In this document: piece by piece, positions 1-7,176 of the stretch
Position numbering within the stretch: the first letter of the stretch is position 1
How the letters are laid out: each line of letters begins with the position of its first letter
Assembly: GCA_020217115.1 (NCBI GenBank)
Contig: JAIWOA010000064.1
Location: 1-10,000, forward strand
From: Calditerrivibrio sp.
Lineage (GTDB): Bacteria; Chrysiogenota; Deferribacteres; Deferribacterales; Calditerrivibrionaceae
DNA: 10,000 bases
Reading direction: 5' to 3'
The notes under the pieces: model-generated
What the model saw: the letters and a program-made list of their open reading frames with translations, nothing else
What the model was told of the DNA's origin: nothing
Databases searched by the model: none
Program-made: the position numbers and the translations under genes

Positions 1-2219
1 TTATCAGTTTTCTGGATGGCTGAATATTTCATTTCAGCTATCTGGAGTTTAAATCTTGATTTTTCATCTTTTGAAAAATAATTATTGAGAATCTCCCTGT
101 ACTTTATATCTGTTTTATCTGCAAACATCTTACCTTTTTCGGGAAAACCGTAACTTTGATAAATATATGCAAAAAATTCTGGATTGTTAAGATAATTGAC
201 CCCTGAAATGGACTCAAATCTCTTTATTGCTTCAATGACCTCATCCTTCGATTCAGAGATGACACCCTTTGCAATTGCAATTTTCAACCTTTCAACTGAT
301 TCACCACGTAATTCACTTAGTGACTTACCTATTGGTATTATATTTGAAATACTCACATCATTGTCAGTATTTTTTATAAAAACCTCAATACTTTGGATCA
401 GATTCTGGGAGAGTTCTACAGATTTGAGGACTAATGGCTTGTTGACCTTTATATAAAAATCGTTCTGATCAAATTTAATATTTGACTTCGTCAGATCTCC
501 ATCATTAAAAGATATTGCAGTTTTATTATTTTTTAGCTCAATGGATCCAACCACTGTACCATTAATTAAATTAATTCCATAACCATTTGACATTAAAGAT
601 AAATTATTTGCATGGAGCAAACCATTTCTCTCGATTACAATTCCAGAGGTGAAATTATTCACCTTACTATTTTCAAAAACTGATGAACTATTTGAAATGT
701 TTAAGCTTTCCCCCTTTTCAAAAACAACATATCTTGCAATAAAGGCATCGCTGCCACCATCAGAAATATTTATCTTATATTTATCACCCTTTACCGTAAT
801 TGGATTCTTAATATCCCCGTTTAACCTAACTTTACCATTAATGTTCAAAATATAACCACTACCGATCTCCATGACAACGCCAGGTTCAGCAGTAAGTTCC
901 ACACCTTTTGCAACAACAGTATTTTCCGAAACTATATATGGACTACCGTCAGCATACATTATAATATTTTCAGATATATCCCTGGGTAAAGCTGTTGGAC
1001 CCTTTTTTATATAATAAAATTTTATATCCACAGCTTTACTTGGGTTACCAGCTGTATCCCTTGCATATATTCTATAATAGTAAGTTTTACCTACTATAGC
1101 TGTTTCATCATAACCCTCTGGAACTTGAGTCACTAAAAGATCTACAAACTCCCCTGCTTCACTCCTCTGAACAAAATAGTCCTTAGCATCATCAACTCTA
1201 TCCCATGTTAATTGAACTTTCTCCTTCAATCCTGTTACTTTTATATTTTTAACTTCCGCAGGAGGTATTGAGTCAAGCTCTACGGGGTGGGGAACAGTAT
1301 AGAAAGACTCAAGCTTTGATTTAGGATCAAATAAAGAAACCTTTATCAACTTACCTCTGTTGTTATCCCCATCCTTTACTATATATTTACCTACATAATT
1401 GCCAGGCTCAATTTCAGAAAGCTGGATATCCTTACTTACATCCGGGATCTCAGCATTACCCACACAGCCAGGCTGCCCCTTCATAGCGATAAGTATTTCA
1501 GAACCAAGCTTGAACGGTGAATCCTGAGCATTTGTAATCACAGAAAAGATAACTGGTGGTTTTCGAACAACACCAACCTTTGGCTCTGGAATACCTTTGG
1601 CCATCTCACGAAATAATTTGTCCATTAATGCAATTTTAACAGATTCCCTCAAAACCATTGCAGAAGAAACAGCTGTAGATATCGCTCCCCATGGAGACAA
1701 TGGAACTCCACCACTTCTCTCTGCTACAGAATCCTCTTTTTCCCAAACAGTCTCACCCTTTTCACCAGAGACAAGCTTACCTTTTACCTTAATTGTCAAG
1801 CTTCCATATACCCCGGCATAAACCTTCTCTATAGATATTACTTCAACATAAAAAAGTCCATCAACTCCCAACTTCTTAGATAAGTAGACAGGATCAAAAT
1901 CTGACCATTTTTTACCCGATTCCTTTTCCAGCAGAGCTATCTTTTCATCCACTTCATCAAGTTTTATATTTTCAAATTTCTTTGAACTGATGTGGTTGTT
2001 AAAGGTTGTTCTAAGTTCTTTTTTGTCATCATCTGTTCCTTCACCTGTAAATGGCATGACGGCAACCGTCTTTGGCACATTCCCCTTTACAAAAAGTCCA
2101 ACAGTTGAATCGGTAATAGACTTTATCACATCCATTGGGCCAGAAGCAGAAAGACTCCCTACGGAAAAAGCCATTACCAATAAAATCCTTAATATAAAAC
2201 TAAAATAGACCTTTAACAT
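1..2219 (-). CDS. Exported multidomain protein: GNA1162/DUF799-like domain + Ig-like + FN3 + beta-helix (3' end outside window)
   Basis: The frame stays open from the ATG at 2217-2219 to the left edge, giving 739 codons without a stop; the C-terminus lies outside. Residues 1-25 look like a Sec signal peptide (Lys3 and Arg11, a hydrophobic run, cleavage probably after SLSA), with no lipobox cysteine. Residues about 48-205 resemble the GNA1162/DUF799 family: strand PKTVAVMPF, then KKLGVDGLFYVEV, then a beta hairpin ending in GETVWE, and a small-residue-rich stretch (GAISTAVSSAM). Residues about 222-305 look Ig-like (PGNYVGKYIVKDGD). Residues about 319-400 fit a fibronectin type III domain (VQLTWDRVDDAKDYFVQR, YYYRIYARDTAGNPS). 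Residues about 415-625 are Asn/Gly/Ser/Ile-rich short strands typical of a right-handed parallel beta-helix. From about 635 the chain turns helical, perhaps TPR-like. It lies 30 bp behind the CsgG-like lipoprotein gene and is probably co-transcribed. Its function is unknown; a periplasmic or surface-assembly role is inferred. Domain calls are by eye. Confidence 0.8.
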   Translation of the reverse strand, partial: MLKVYFSFILRILLVMAFSVGSLSASGPMDVIKSITDSTVGLFVKGNVPKTVAVMPFTGEGTDDDKKELRTTFNNHISSKKFENIKLDEVDEKIALLEKESGKKWSDFDPVYLSKKLGVDGLFYVEVISIEKVYAGVYGSLTIKVKGKLVSGEKGETVWEKEDSVAERSGGVPLSPWGAISTAVSSAMVLRESVKIALMDKLFREMAKGIPEPKVGVVRKPPVIFSVITNAQDSPFKLGSEILIAMKGQPGCVGNAEIPDVSKDIQLSEIEPGNYVGKYIVKDGDNNRGKLIKVSLFDPKSKLESFYTVPHPVELDSIPPAEVKNIKVTGLKEKVQLTWDRVDDAKDYFVQRSEAGEFVDLLVTQVPEGYDETAIVGKTYYYRIYARDTAGNPSKAVDIKFYYIKKGPTALPRDISENIIMYADGSPYIVSENTVVAKGVELTAEPGVVMEIGSGYILNINGKVRLNGDIKNPITVKGDKYKINISDGGSDAFIARYVVFEKGESLNISNSSSVFENSKVNNFTSGIVIERNGLLHANNLSLMSNGYGINLINGTVVGSIELKNNKTAISFNDGDLTKSNIKFDQNDFYIKVNKPLVLKSVELSQNLIQSIEVFIKNTDNDVSISNIIPIGKSLSELRGESVERLKIAIAKGVISESKDEVIEAIKRFESISGVNYLNNPEFFAYIYQSYGFPEKGKMFADKTDIKYREILNNYFSKDEKSRFKLQIAEMKYSAIQKTD

Positions 2220-2229
2220 AACACATCCA

Positions 2230-2235
2230 TCCTCT
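2230..2235 (-). promoter_or_regulatory. Ribosome binding site of the multidomain exported protein gene
   Basis: On the minus strand AGAGGA lies 10 nt before the ATG at 2217-2219. The spacing is slightly long. The upstream in-frame codons (GTT, TGT, GGA, GAT, GAG, TAG) contain no alternative start before a stop, so this ATG is the only reasonable choice that keeps the signal peptide. No separate promoter is visible in the 30-bp gap, so the gene should depend on the promoter before the lipoprotein gene. Confidence 0.5.
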
Positions 2236-2249
2236 ACAACATTGTTACA

Positions 2250-4256
2250 TTACATATTAACAATGGCATCCATATATTTAATAATTCTCTCTTCCAGAGC
2301 CTCTGAAGGTATATTTTTCTTTTTCATTATCATGATACCATCTACATATTTCTCAAGAGCTTCAACAATATTGTTGTCTTTTTCATACTCTTTAGCCTGA
2401 TTTATATATTTTTCTTCGGCATTTTTGAAAATATTTTTGGTTTCATTTTTTATCTTTGCAATTGCCTCATCCTGAGCCTTTTTCAAAAGTTCAGAATCTG
2501 TTGGCAACTGGGCTACCTTAAAAGGTATCTTGAAATCACCTATCTCAACACCTTCACTTGACTCGTCAATTGCATCTTTCTTTATGTCAACAATACCTGT
2601 GTGAACAAGCTTACCATTTACATCTACTATTCTATAGCTTATACTTATAACAGAAACTTTTTTAAAATATTTGACTGAATACTTTACATCTTCAAAAATC
2701 GGTTTCTCTATTGTTCTTGATGGTGCAGGGGGAACCTCTTTACCCTCTTGCTGGAGTTTCACAGAGATCTTTTGCCACTCTTCATACTCTGGATTTGGCA
2801 AAATATCCACTCTGGTTTTTACCCTTACAGATTTTTTACCTTCCTGCGTTGATGATTCAACTTTATAATCAAGTACATCACCTAATAAAAAGTAATCTGC
2901 ACTGGCAATCTTGAGCCCCCCCTGTTTTTGTGACTGAGCTGCAAGGTTTAGCTCAAATTCTTTTATAAGAACATCTGTAGATTCCCGTTCAATGATCTTC
3001 AGATCATCCTTTAACTCATTATATAGACTCAACATAATATTTGAGGTAAATAAACCACCAGCATCAGGGGCATTTTTAGGACTTTTAAACGGTATTATGG
3101 CAAGACTTTTTATTGCCCTTGCCAATATCTTTTCATCGAGTTTCTTAAGGTTATCCTTTATATCTGGATAGGTGGGATTAAGATTGAAGAGTATTCTGTA
3201 GTAAAGGTAAGTTAATCCAATTTTCCCAGCATCTTCAGATTTTTTAGCCTTCAAGTATAGGTTATCATAGTACTTATTTAACTCTTTTTTAGGTGCCTTT
3301 ATCATACCTCTCTTTTCAATAGGTATCTTTTTTATAATATCGTAAGCTTTTTTGATATTTTCATATGACTGCCACACAAAATCTTGCTGGGCATAGTCTA
3401 TACCAAGCTGAAAATACATCTCTGCAAATTCTGCCAAGGATTTTATATAAAGTTCCTTTACCCTTGCAGCATCATCTGTATATTGCATAGCAATATCGTA
3501 GTAAGAGATAGCCAGATCTAACTTTTTCTGTTTTTTAGACTCCTCTGCCTTTTTAAGGTAGTAATCAGCATTATTTTTACTCTTAGACTCTTCAAATAGC
3601 GAAGCTATATTCTGATAGCTACTATCTATATCATAAACCTGAACTATCATTGGTGTAGCATTCAGCCAATCGTCATTGTCTGTAAGTTTTAATATTTGAG
3701 GGTAAAGTGTACTTAATGCAAAATTTTTATACTCATTGATCTTCAATTCAAACAATGATGGATCAAGATAGGCATACTCCCTTAGATTTTTTACAGCCCT
3801 ACTGTACTCTTTCTTTTTAAAAAAGTCTTCAGAATCTTTCAAAACAACCGATTTTTTTGACTCAGATAAACTTCTTTCATTTGCTATCTGCCCAGAAAGG
3901 GTGTCAATTTTAGACTTTTCCAGATTGTAACTGTACAACTTTTTAACATCATCTTCAAGTTTAACAATATCAGGAATAGGTATAAGAGGTGTTTTAGATT
4001 TCAGATAACTTATCTTCTCTGTTGTTTCTCGATACTTTTTGTTAAATATAAGAAGATTCAATTTATTGAATTCTTCACAATACTCTTTATTTTCAGGAAC
4101 TTTTTGACAAAGGTCCCGATATATCTCGTGAGCTTCTTCAAGTTTGTTAGCAGAAGCAAGCTTTTTGGCATTTTCAAAACTTTCTCTAAAGGGATCCGGT
4201 GCACAAGAAAAAGTCAAAAAAATTGATACCAACGCAAAGACTAAAAATCTCCTCAT
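2250..4256 (-). CDS. TPR-repeat lipoprotein with CsgG-like domain
   Basis: This is a 668-residue predicted lipoprotein. Arg2-Arg3, a hydrophobic core and LTFSC put the lipidated cysteine at residue 18; Ala at +2 favours sorting to the outer membrane. Residues about 24-60, 140-165, 228-260, 338-365 and 615-645 are Lys/Glu-rich helical pairs that look like degenerate TPR repeats (for example KKQKKLDLAISYYDIAMQY). Residues about 383-565 resemble the CsgG fold: SLAIIPF strand, LKIIERESTDVLIKEFELN, ADYFLLGDVLDY, a long insertion at about 480-525, then ISYRIVDVNGKLVHTG. CsgG-family proteins sit at the outer membrane and, in curli systems, form a secretion channel; whether this one forms a pore is not known. 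It is longer than CsgG (about 260-280 residues) because of the repeats. It has a strong Shine-Dalgarno and promoter and heads a leftward unit with the DUF799-like gene. No gene name is warranted. Confidence 0.85.
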   Translation of the reverse strand: MRRFLVFALVSIFLTFSCAPDPFRESFENAKKLASANKLEEAHEIYRDLCQKVPENKEYCEEFNKLNLLIFNKKYRETTEKISYLKSKTPLIPIPDIVKLEDDVKKLYSYNLEKSKIDTLSGQIANERSLSESKKSVVLKDSEDFFKKKEYSRAVKNLREYAYLDPSLFELKINEYKNFALSTLYPQILKLTDNDDWLNATPMIVQVYDIDSSYQNIASLFEESKSKNNADYYLKKAEESKKQKKLDLAISYYDIAMQYTDDAARVKELYIKSLAEFAEMYFQLGIDYAQQDFVWQSYENIKKAYDIIKKIPIEKRGMIKAPKKELNKYYDNLYLKAKKSEDAGKIGLTYLYYRILFNLNPTYPDIKDNLKKLDEKILARAIKSLAIIPFKSPKNAPDAGGLFTSNIMLSLYNELKDDLKIIERESTDVLIKEFELNLAAQSQKQGGLKIASADYFLLGDVLDYKVESSTQEGKKSVRVKTRVDILPNPEYEEWQKISVKLQQEGKEVPPAPSRTIEKPIFEDVKYSVKYFKKVSVISISYRIVDVNGKLVHTGIVDIKKDAIDESSEGVEIGDFKIPFKVAQLPTDSELLKKAQDEAIAKIKNETKNIFKNAEEKYINQAKEYEKDNNIVEALEKYVDGIMIMKKKNIPSEALEERIIKYMDAIVNM

Positions 4257-4260
4257 AGAA

Positions 4261-4268
4261 ACCTCCCT
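4261..4268 (-). promoter_or_regulatory. Strong ribosome binding site of the CsgG-like lipoprotein gene
   Basis: Read on the minus strand, AGGGAGGT ends 4 nt before the ATG at 4254-4256 (5 nt from the GGAGG core). It is close to the anti-16S consensus and fixes this start, which also gives a well-formed lipoprotein signal. It contrasts with parA on the other side of the gap, which has no such motif. Confidence 0.8.
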
Positions 4269-4287
4269 TATTTTTTTATATATTTTT

Positions 4288-4317
4288 ATTATATTACAAA
4301 TGTTATGAATAAATCAA
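4288..4317 (-). promoter_or_regulatory. Sigma70-type promoter for the leftward lipoprotein unit
   Basis: On the minus strand a -35 box TTGATT (4312-4317) and a perfect -10 box TATAAT (4288-4293) are separated by 18 bp. Transcription should start near 4281 and give a leader of about 25 nt carrying the Shine-Dalgarno. A/T tracts upstream of the -35 could act as an UP element. Read from sequence only. Confidence 0.65.
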
Positions 4318-4352
4318 CACTATTTTCAAAAATTAATAAAAAAATAAAAACC

Positions 4353-4381
4353 TTGATTTTTAAAGATTAATTGTCTAAAAT
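4353..4381 (+). promoter_or_regulatory. Sigma70-type promoter for the parA operon, start site at or next to the parA ATG
   Basis: A -35 box TTGATT (4353-4358) and a -10 box TAAAAT (4376-4381; 5 of 6 consensus bases) are separated by the ideal 17 bp. A run of A tracts (about 4328-4350) precedes the -35 like an UP element. Transcription about 7 nt after the -10 would begin near 4388-4390, and the parA ATG is at 4390. No Shine-Dalgarno lies in front of that ATG, so the expected transcript is leaderless or nearly so. Confidence 0.6.
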
Positions 4382-4389
4382 CTGAAACT

Positions 4390-5151
4390 ATGGGTAAAGT
4401 TATAGTGGTAGCAAATCAAAAAGGTGGTGTTGGAAAAACAACTACTGCAGTAAATCTGGCAGCTGCCCTTGCGTTTGCAGAGGCAAGGGTTCTATTACTG
4501 GACATGGATCCACAGTCAAATGCAACAAGTGGTCTTGGTTTTAACCCCTCTGAATTAAAATTGAGCATATATGATGTTATCATAAATAATGTAAAGATAG
4601 AAGATGTTTTGCTAAAAACCAAAATCGATGGTCTCACATTGATACCGAGTAAAATAGATCTTACCGCTGCAGAAATAGAGCTTGTAACTGTTTTATCGAG
4701 GGAAACAAGACTGAAAAAAGCACTGGACACAATAAAGGACAAATTTGATATAGTTATCTTAGACTGTCCTCCATCCCTTGGTTTGCTGACGATAAATTCA
4801 TTAACTGCCTCAGATTCTGTTTTGATACCACTACAGTGTGAATACTATGCCCTTGAGGGTTTGACGCAACTTTTAAATACTATAAGACTTGTAAAAGATG
4901 GTTTAAATCAAAATCTGGAGCTTGAAGGTATATTGCTTACAATGTATGATCCAAGAAATAATCTTTCAAAAGAGGTTTATAGACAGGTTAGGGAATATTT
5001 TAGGGACAAGATGTTTAAATCTATTATCCCAAGAAATGTAAAACTCAGTGAGGCACCAAGTTATGGAGTCCCAATAATCTCCTATGATATAAAATCCAAG
5101 GGTGCAGAAAGCTACATAGAATTAGCAAAGGAGATTTTAGCAAGATTATGA
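4390..5151 (+). CDS. parA: Chromosome-partitioning ATPase ParA (Soj type)
   Basis: The 253-residue ParA/Soj-type ATPase binds nonspecific DNA as an ATP dimer and works with ParB to segregate replication origins. The deviant Walker A motif KGGVGKTT is at residues 11-18 (signature Lys11, P-loop Lys16). The A' motif LLLDMDPQSNA has the catalytic-type Asp40, and the Walker B region is VILDCPPSLG (Asp125). The conserved C-terminal segment IPRNVKLSEAPSYG is at about 213-226. It lacks the N-terminal helix-turn-helix of plasmid type Ia ParA, which fits a chromosomal Soj-like protein of normal length. The start is right because the P-loop sits where family members have it, yet no Shine-Dalgarno precedes it; see the promoter at 4353-4381. 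parB overlaps its stop codon by 4 nt. Confidence 0.96.
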   Translation: MGKVIVVANQKGGVGKTTTAVNLAAALAFAEARVLLLDMDPQSNATSGLGFNPSELKLSIYDVIINNVKIEDVLLKTKIDGLTLIPSKIDLTAAEIELVTVLSRETRLKKALDTIKDKFDIVILDCPPSLGLLTINSLTASDSVLIPLQCEYYALEGLTQLLNTIRLVKDGLNQNLELEGILLTMYDPRNNLSKEVYRQVREYFRDKMFKSIIPRNVKLSEAPSYGVPIISYDIKSKGAESYIELAKEILARL

Positions 5152-5993
5152 TCAAAAAAAATCCTTTAGGAAGGGGTCTCGAAAGTTTGATACCTAAATC
5201 TTCAGAAGCAAAAAATATATCTGAAATAGATATAGTTGACATTGTACCCAACAAGGACCAACCGAGAAGAAGTTTTGATGATGAGAAGTTGATAGAACTT
5301 GCCGAATCAATAAAACAGAAAGGGGTAATACAACCACTTCTTGTAACACAGATAAATGGCAAATACCAGATAATTGCCGGTGAAAGAAGGTGGAGAGCAG
5401 CTGGAATGGCTGGTCTAAAAAAGATTCCTGCAATAGTAAAAAATATCGATAATGAAAATGAAAGGTTAGAACTTGCAATAATTGAGAATATACAAAGGGA
5501 AGATCTAAACCCTCTTGAACTTGCAAGAGCATACAAAGGTCTAATTGATAAATACAATTATACACAGGAGCAACTTTCCAATATAGTAAGTAAAAGTAGA
5601 GCAACAATTACAAATTCTTTAAGACTTCTGACACTCAATGAAAAGATACTTGAAGCATTATCGCAAAATCTGATATCTGAAGGTCATGCAAGGACGCTTA
5701 TTGGGCTGGAAACCCCGGATGCATTGACAATTCTTCAAAAAATTATAACTCATAACCTTTCAGTTAGGGAAACAGAAAGATTGGTAAAAAAATTAAAAAA
5801 TAAACATAATACTCCAGAGGAGGTATCTAAAAAGGATGAAGATATTTTTATAAAATCTATAAAAAATGAAATAGAAGATATATTTAAAACATCGGTACGG
5901 ATAAAACATTCAGGTAAAGGTGGCAAAATAGAGCTAATTTATAAAAGTAACGAAGATCTTAACAGAATAATTTCTATCATCAGGGGTGAATAA
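5148..5993 (+). CDS. parB: Chromosome-partitioning protein ParB (CTPase, parS-binding)
   Basis: The 281-residue ParB binds parS, uses CTP to clamp and slide on DNA, and stimulates ParA. The N-terminal tail has LGRGLESLI (7-15), the family's ParA-contact peptide. The CTP-binding domain (about 25-130) shows KGVIQPL (58-64), GERRWRA (78-84) and ENIQREDLNPLELA (113-126), the expected nucleotide-contact boxes. A helix-turn-helix covers about 138-162 (YTQEQLSNIVSKSRATITN), followed by the conserved GHAR (179-182). Residues about 230-281 form the dimerisation domain, ending in IELIYKSNEDLNRII. The start overlaps the parA stop (ATGA), implying coupled translation; AAGGAG lies about 14 nt upstream. 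The protein is complete and no motif is missing. I found no parS-like palindrome in the window. Confidence 0.96.
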   Translation: MIKKNPLGRGLESLIPKSSEAKNISEIDIVDIVPNKDQPRRSFDDEKLIELAESIKQKGVIQPLLVTQINGKYQIIAGERRWRAAGMAGLKKIPAIVKNIDNENERLELAIIENIQREDLNPLELARAYKGLIDKYNYTQEQLSNIVSKSRATITNSLRLLTLNEKILEALSQNLISEGHARTLIGLETPDALTILQKIITHNLSVRETERLVKKLKNKHNTPEEVSKKDEDIFIKSIKNEIEDIFKTSVRIKHSGKGGKIELIYKSNEDLNRIISIIRGE

Positions 5994-6349
5994 TGTTTAA
6001 AGAAAAGAAACGGGATGAAGAGATAACAATAAATGCATTTTTAGGGAATAAAACAAACTTTAATGGAACTCTGGTCTTTGATGGTATCGTAAGAATAGAT
6101 GGTTCATTTAAGGGTAATATTGTATCCTCTGATACTTTGATCATAGCAAATACTGGAGAGGTGGAAGCGGATGTTGAAACATCAACAGTGAAAATATCTG
6201 GCAAGTTTAATGGGACCATAAAAGCAAAAACAATAGTAGAGCTTTTAAAACCTGCCGTTGTCCATGGCACAATAATTACTCCAATGATAAAAATAGAAGA
6301 GGGTGCAAAAATAAATGGCAATGTCCAGATGACAGAAGAAGGAGCATAA
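5993..6349 (+). CDS. Bactofilin (polymer-forming cytoskeletal protein)
   Basis: The 118-residue protein consists almost entirely of a bactofilin domain (about 14-112). It has the family pattern FLGNKTNFNGTLVFDG, then RIDGSFKGNI, IANTGEVEADV, VKISGKFNGTIKA and VELLKPAVVHGTI, followed by IEEGAKINGNV. The regular Gly/Ile/Val spacing matches the right-handed beta-helix whose monomers join into nucleotide-free filaments. The short charged tail (MFKEKKRDEE) resembles the membrane-association or partner-binding tails of the family. Its ATG shares one base with the parB TAA (TAATG), with AGGGGTG just upstream, so it should be translated with parB. Bactofilins of Myxococcus scaffold the ParABS system, so a link to segregation is a reasonable inference here; roles in cell shape or wall-enzyme placement are alternatives. 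Confidence 0.93.
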   Translation: MFKEKKRDEEITINAFLGNKTNFNGTLVFDGIVRIDGSFKGNIVSSDTLIIANTGEVEADVETSTVKISGKFNGTIKAKTIVELLKPAVVHGTIITPMIKIEEGAKINGNVQMTEEGA

Positions 6350-6352
6350 TAT

Positions 6353-7096
6353 ATGAGAAAACCACTTTTGGCAGCAAACTGGAAAATGAATATGACACTA
6401 AACGAAGTAAAGGAATTTATAAAAGTATTAAACGATGCTCAAATAGATTACAAAGAAAAGGATATATTGATAGCACCACCATACATATATCTTCAGGAAC
6501 TAAAAAAAAGATTAAAAAAGGTAAAAATATCTTCCCAAAATATATACTTTGAAGAATCTGGAGCATTTACAGGGGAGATATCTCCAACTATGCTTATGTC
6601 AATAGGTATCGATTGGACAATAATAGGCCATTCTGAGAGGAGACAACTTTTTGGAGATACCGATGATATCATAAACAAGAAGCTTTTATTGTCTATTCAA
6701 AAGGGGTTAAACGTAATACTCTGTGTAGGTGAAAAACTTCAAGAAAGGGAAGCAGGTATAGAGAAGGAACTTGTTATATCCCAGCTTGGGTTAGATTTGA
6801 AAGATGTCACACCTGAGATGATGAAAAATGTTGTTATAGCCTATGAACCTGTATGGGCGATAGGTACAGGAAAGACTGCGAAATCTCAAGATGCAGAAGA
6901 TATGAATAAAGCTATAAGGGATTTTTTGAAAAGAAGATTTGGTAGAAAGATCTCCAACAATACAAGGATATTGTATGGTGGAAGTGTAAAACCGGAGAAT
7001 ATTAAGGAGCTGATGTCTAGGGAAAATATTGATGGTGCACTTGTAGGTGGAGCAAGCTTGAAACCTGACAGTTTTCTTAAAATAGTTAATTTTTAA
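6353..7096 (+). CDS. tpiA: Triosephosphate isomerase
   Basis: This cytoplasmic enzyme interconverts dihydroxyacetone phosphate and glyceraldehyde 3-phosphate in glycolysis and gluconeogenesis. At 247 residues it is full length. Substrate-binding Asn9 and Lys11 lie in AANWKMN. The electrophile His93 is in IGHSERR, and the catalytic base Glu165 is in AYEPVWAIGTGK, which also begins the mobile loop. Phosphate-binding segments YGGSVKPEN (208-216) and ALVGGASL (229-236) are intact. The ATG follows the bactofilin stop by 3 bp and has AAGAAGGAG (6336-6344) 8 nt upstream, which settles the start. It is likely the last gene of the parA-parB-bactofilin unit. A tpiA-secG order is common in bacteria. Confidence 0.97.
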   Translation: MRKPLLAANWKMNMTLNEVKEFIKVLNDAQIDYKEKDILIAPPYIYLQELKKRLKKVKISSQNIYFEESGAFTGEISPTMLMSIGIDWTIIGHSERRQLFGDTDDIINKKLLLSIQKGLNVILCVGEKLQEREAGIEKELVISQLGLDLKDVTPEMMKNVVIAYEPVWAIGTGKTAKSQDAEDMNKAIRDFLKRRFGRKISNNTRILYGGSVKPENIKELMSRENIDGALVGGASLKPDSFLKIVNF

Positions 7097-7112
7097 TTAG
7101 TTTCCATAGATA

Positions 7113-7141
7113 TTGACTTTTATGAAAAAAAAGGATATTTT
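7113..7141 (+). promoter_or_regulatory. Candidate promoter for secG and the peptide-transporter genes
   Basis: In the 80-bp tpiA-secG gap, TTGACT (7113-7118; 5 of 6 -35 bases) and TATTTT (7136-7141; 4 of 6 -10 bases) are 17 bp apart. The predicted start near 7148 leaves a leader of about 29 nt. I see no terminator hairpin in this gap, so readthrough from the par operon is also possible. Confidence 0.4.
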
Positions 7142-7163
7142 TAAAGATTGTATTTTTAAAAAA

Positions 7164-7170
7164 GTGAGGT
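7164..7170 (+). promoter_or_regulatory. Ribosome binding site of secG
   Basis: GTGAGGT lies 6 nt before the ATG at 7177-7179 in a suitable A/T-rich context and supports this start codon. Confidence 0.6.
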
Positions 7171-7176
7171 AATTTT

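Noticed and set aside
196..2208. Several short plus-strand open frames of 65-90 residues
   Set aside because: They are opposite the 739-codon minus-strand frame, which has a signal peptide and recognisable domains; none has a convincing ribosome site.
2241..2264. Hairpin ATTGTTA...TAACAAT around the lipoprotein stop codon
   Set aside because: The 7-bp stem is almost all A/T with a 10-nt loop and no T tract, so it is too weak to call a terminator. The next gene is probably co-transcribed.
4257..4389. Possible replication origin in the divergent gap
   Set aside because: parAB genes are often near oriC, but no DnaA-box cluster or 13-mer repeats are visible and the gap is only 133 bp.
5045..5607. 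Minus-strand open frames of 170 and 137 residues
   Set aside because: They lie opposite the intact parA/parB frames, have low-complexity Ser/Leu/Phe-rich translations, no ribosome site and no family motifs.
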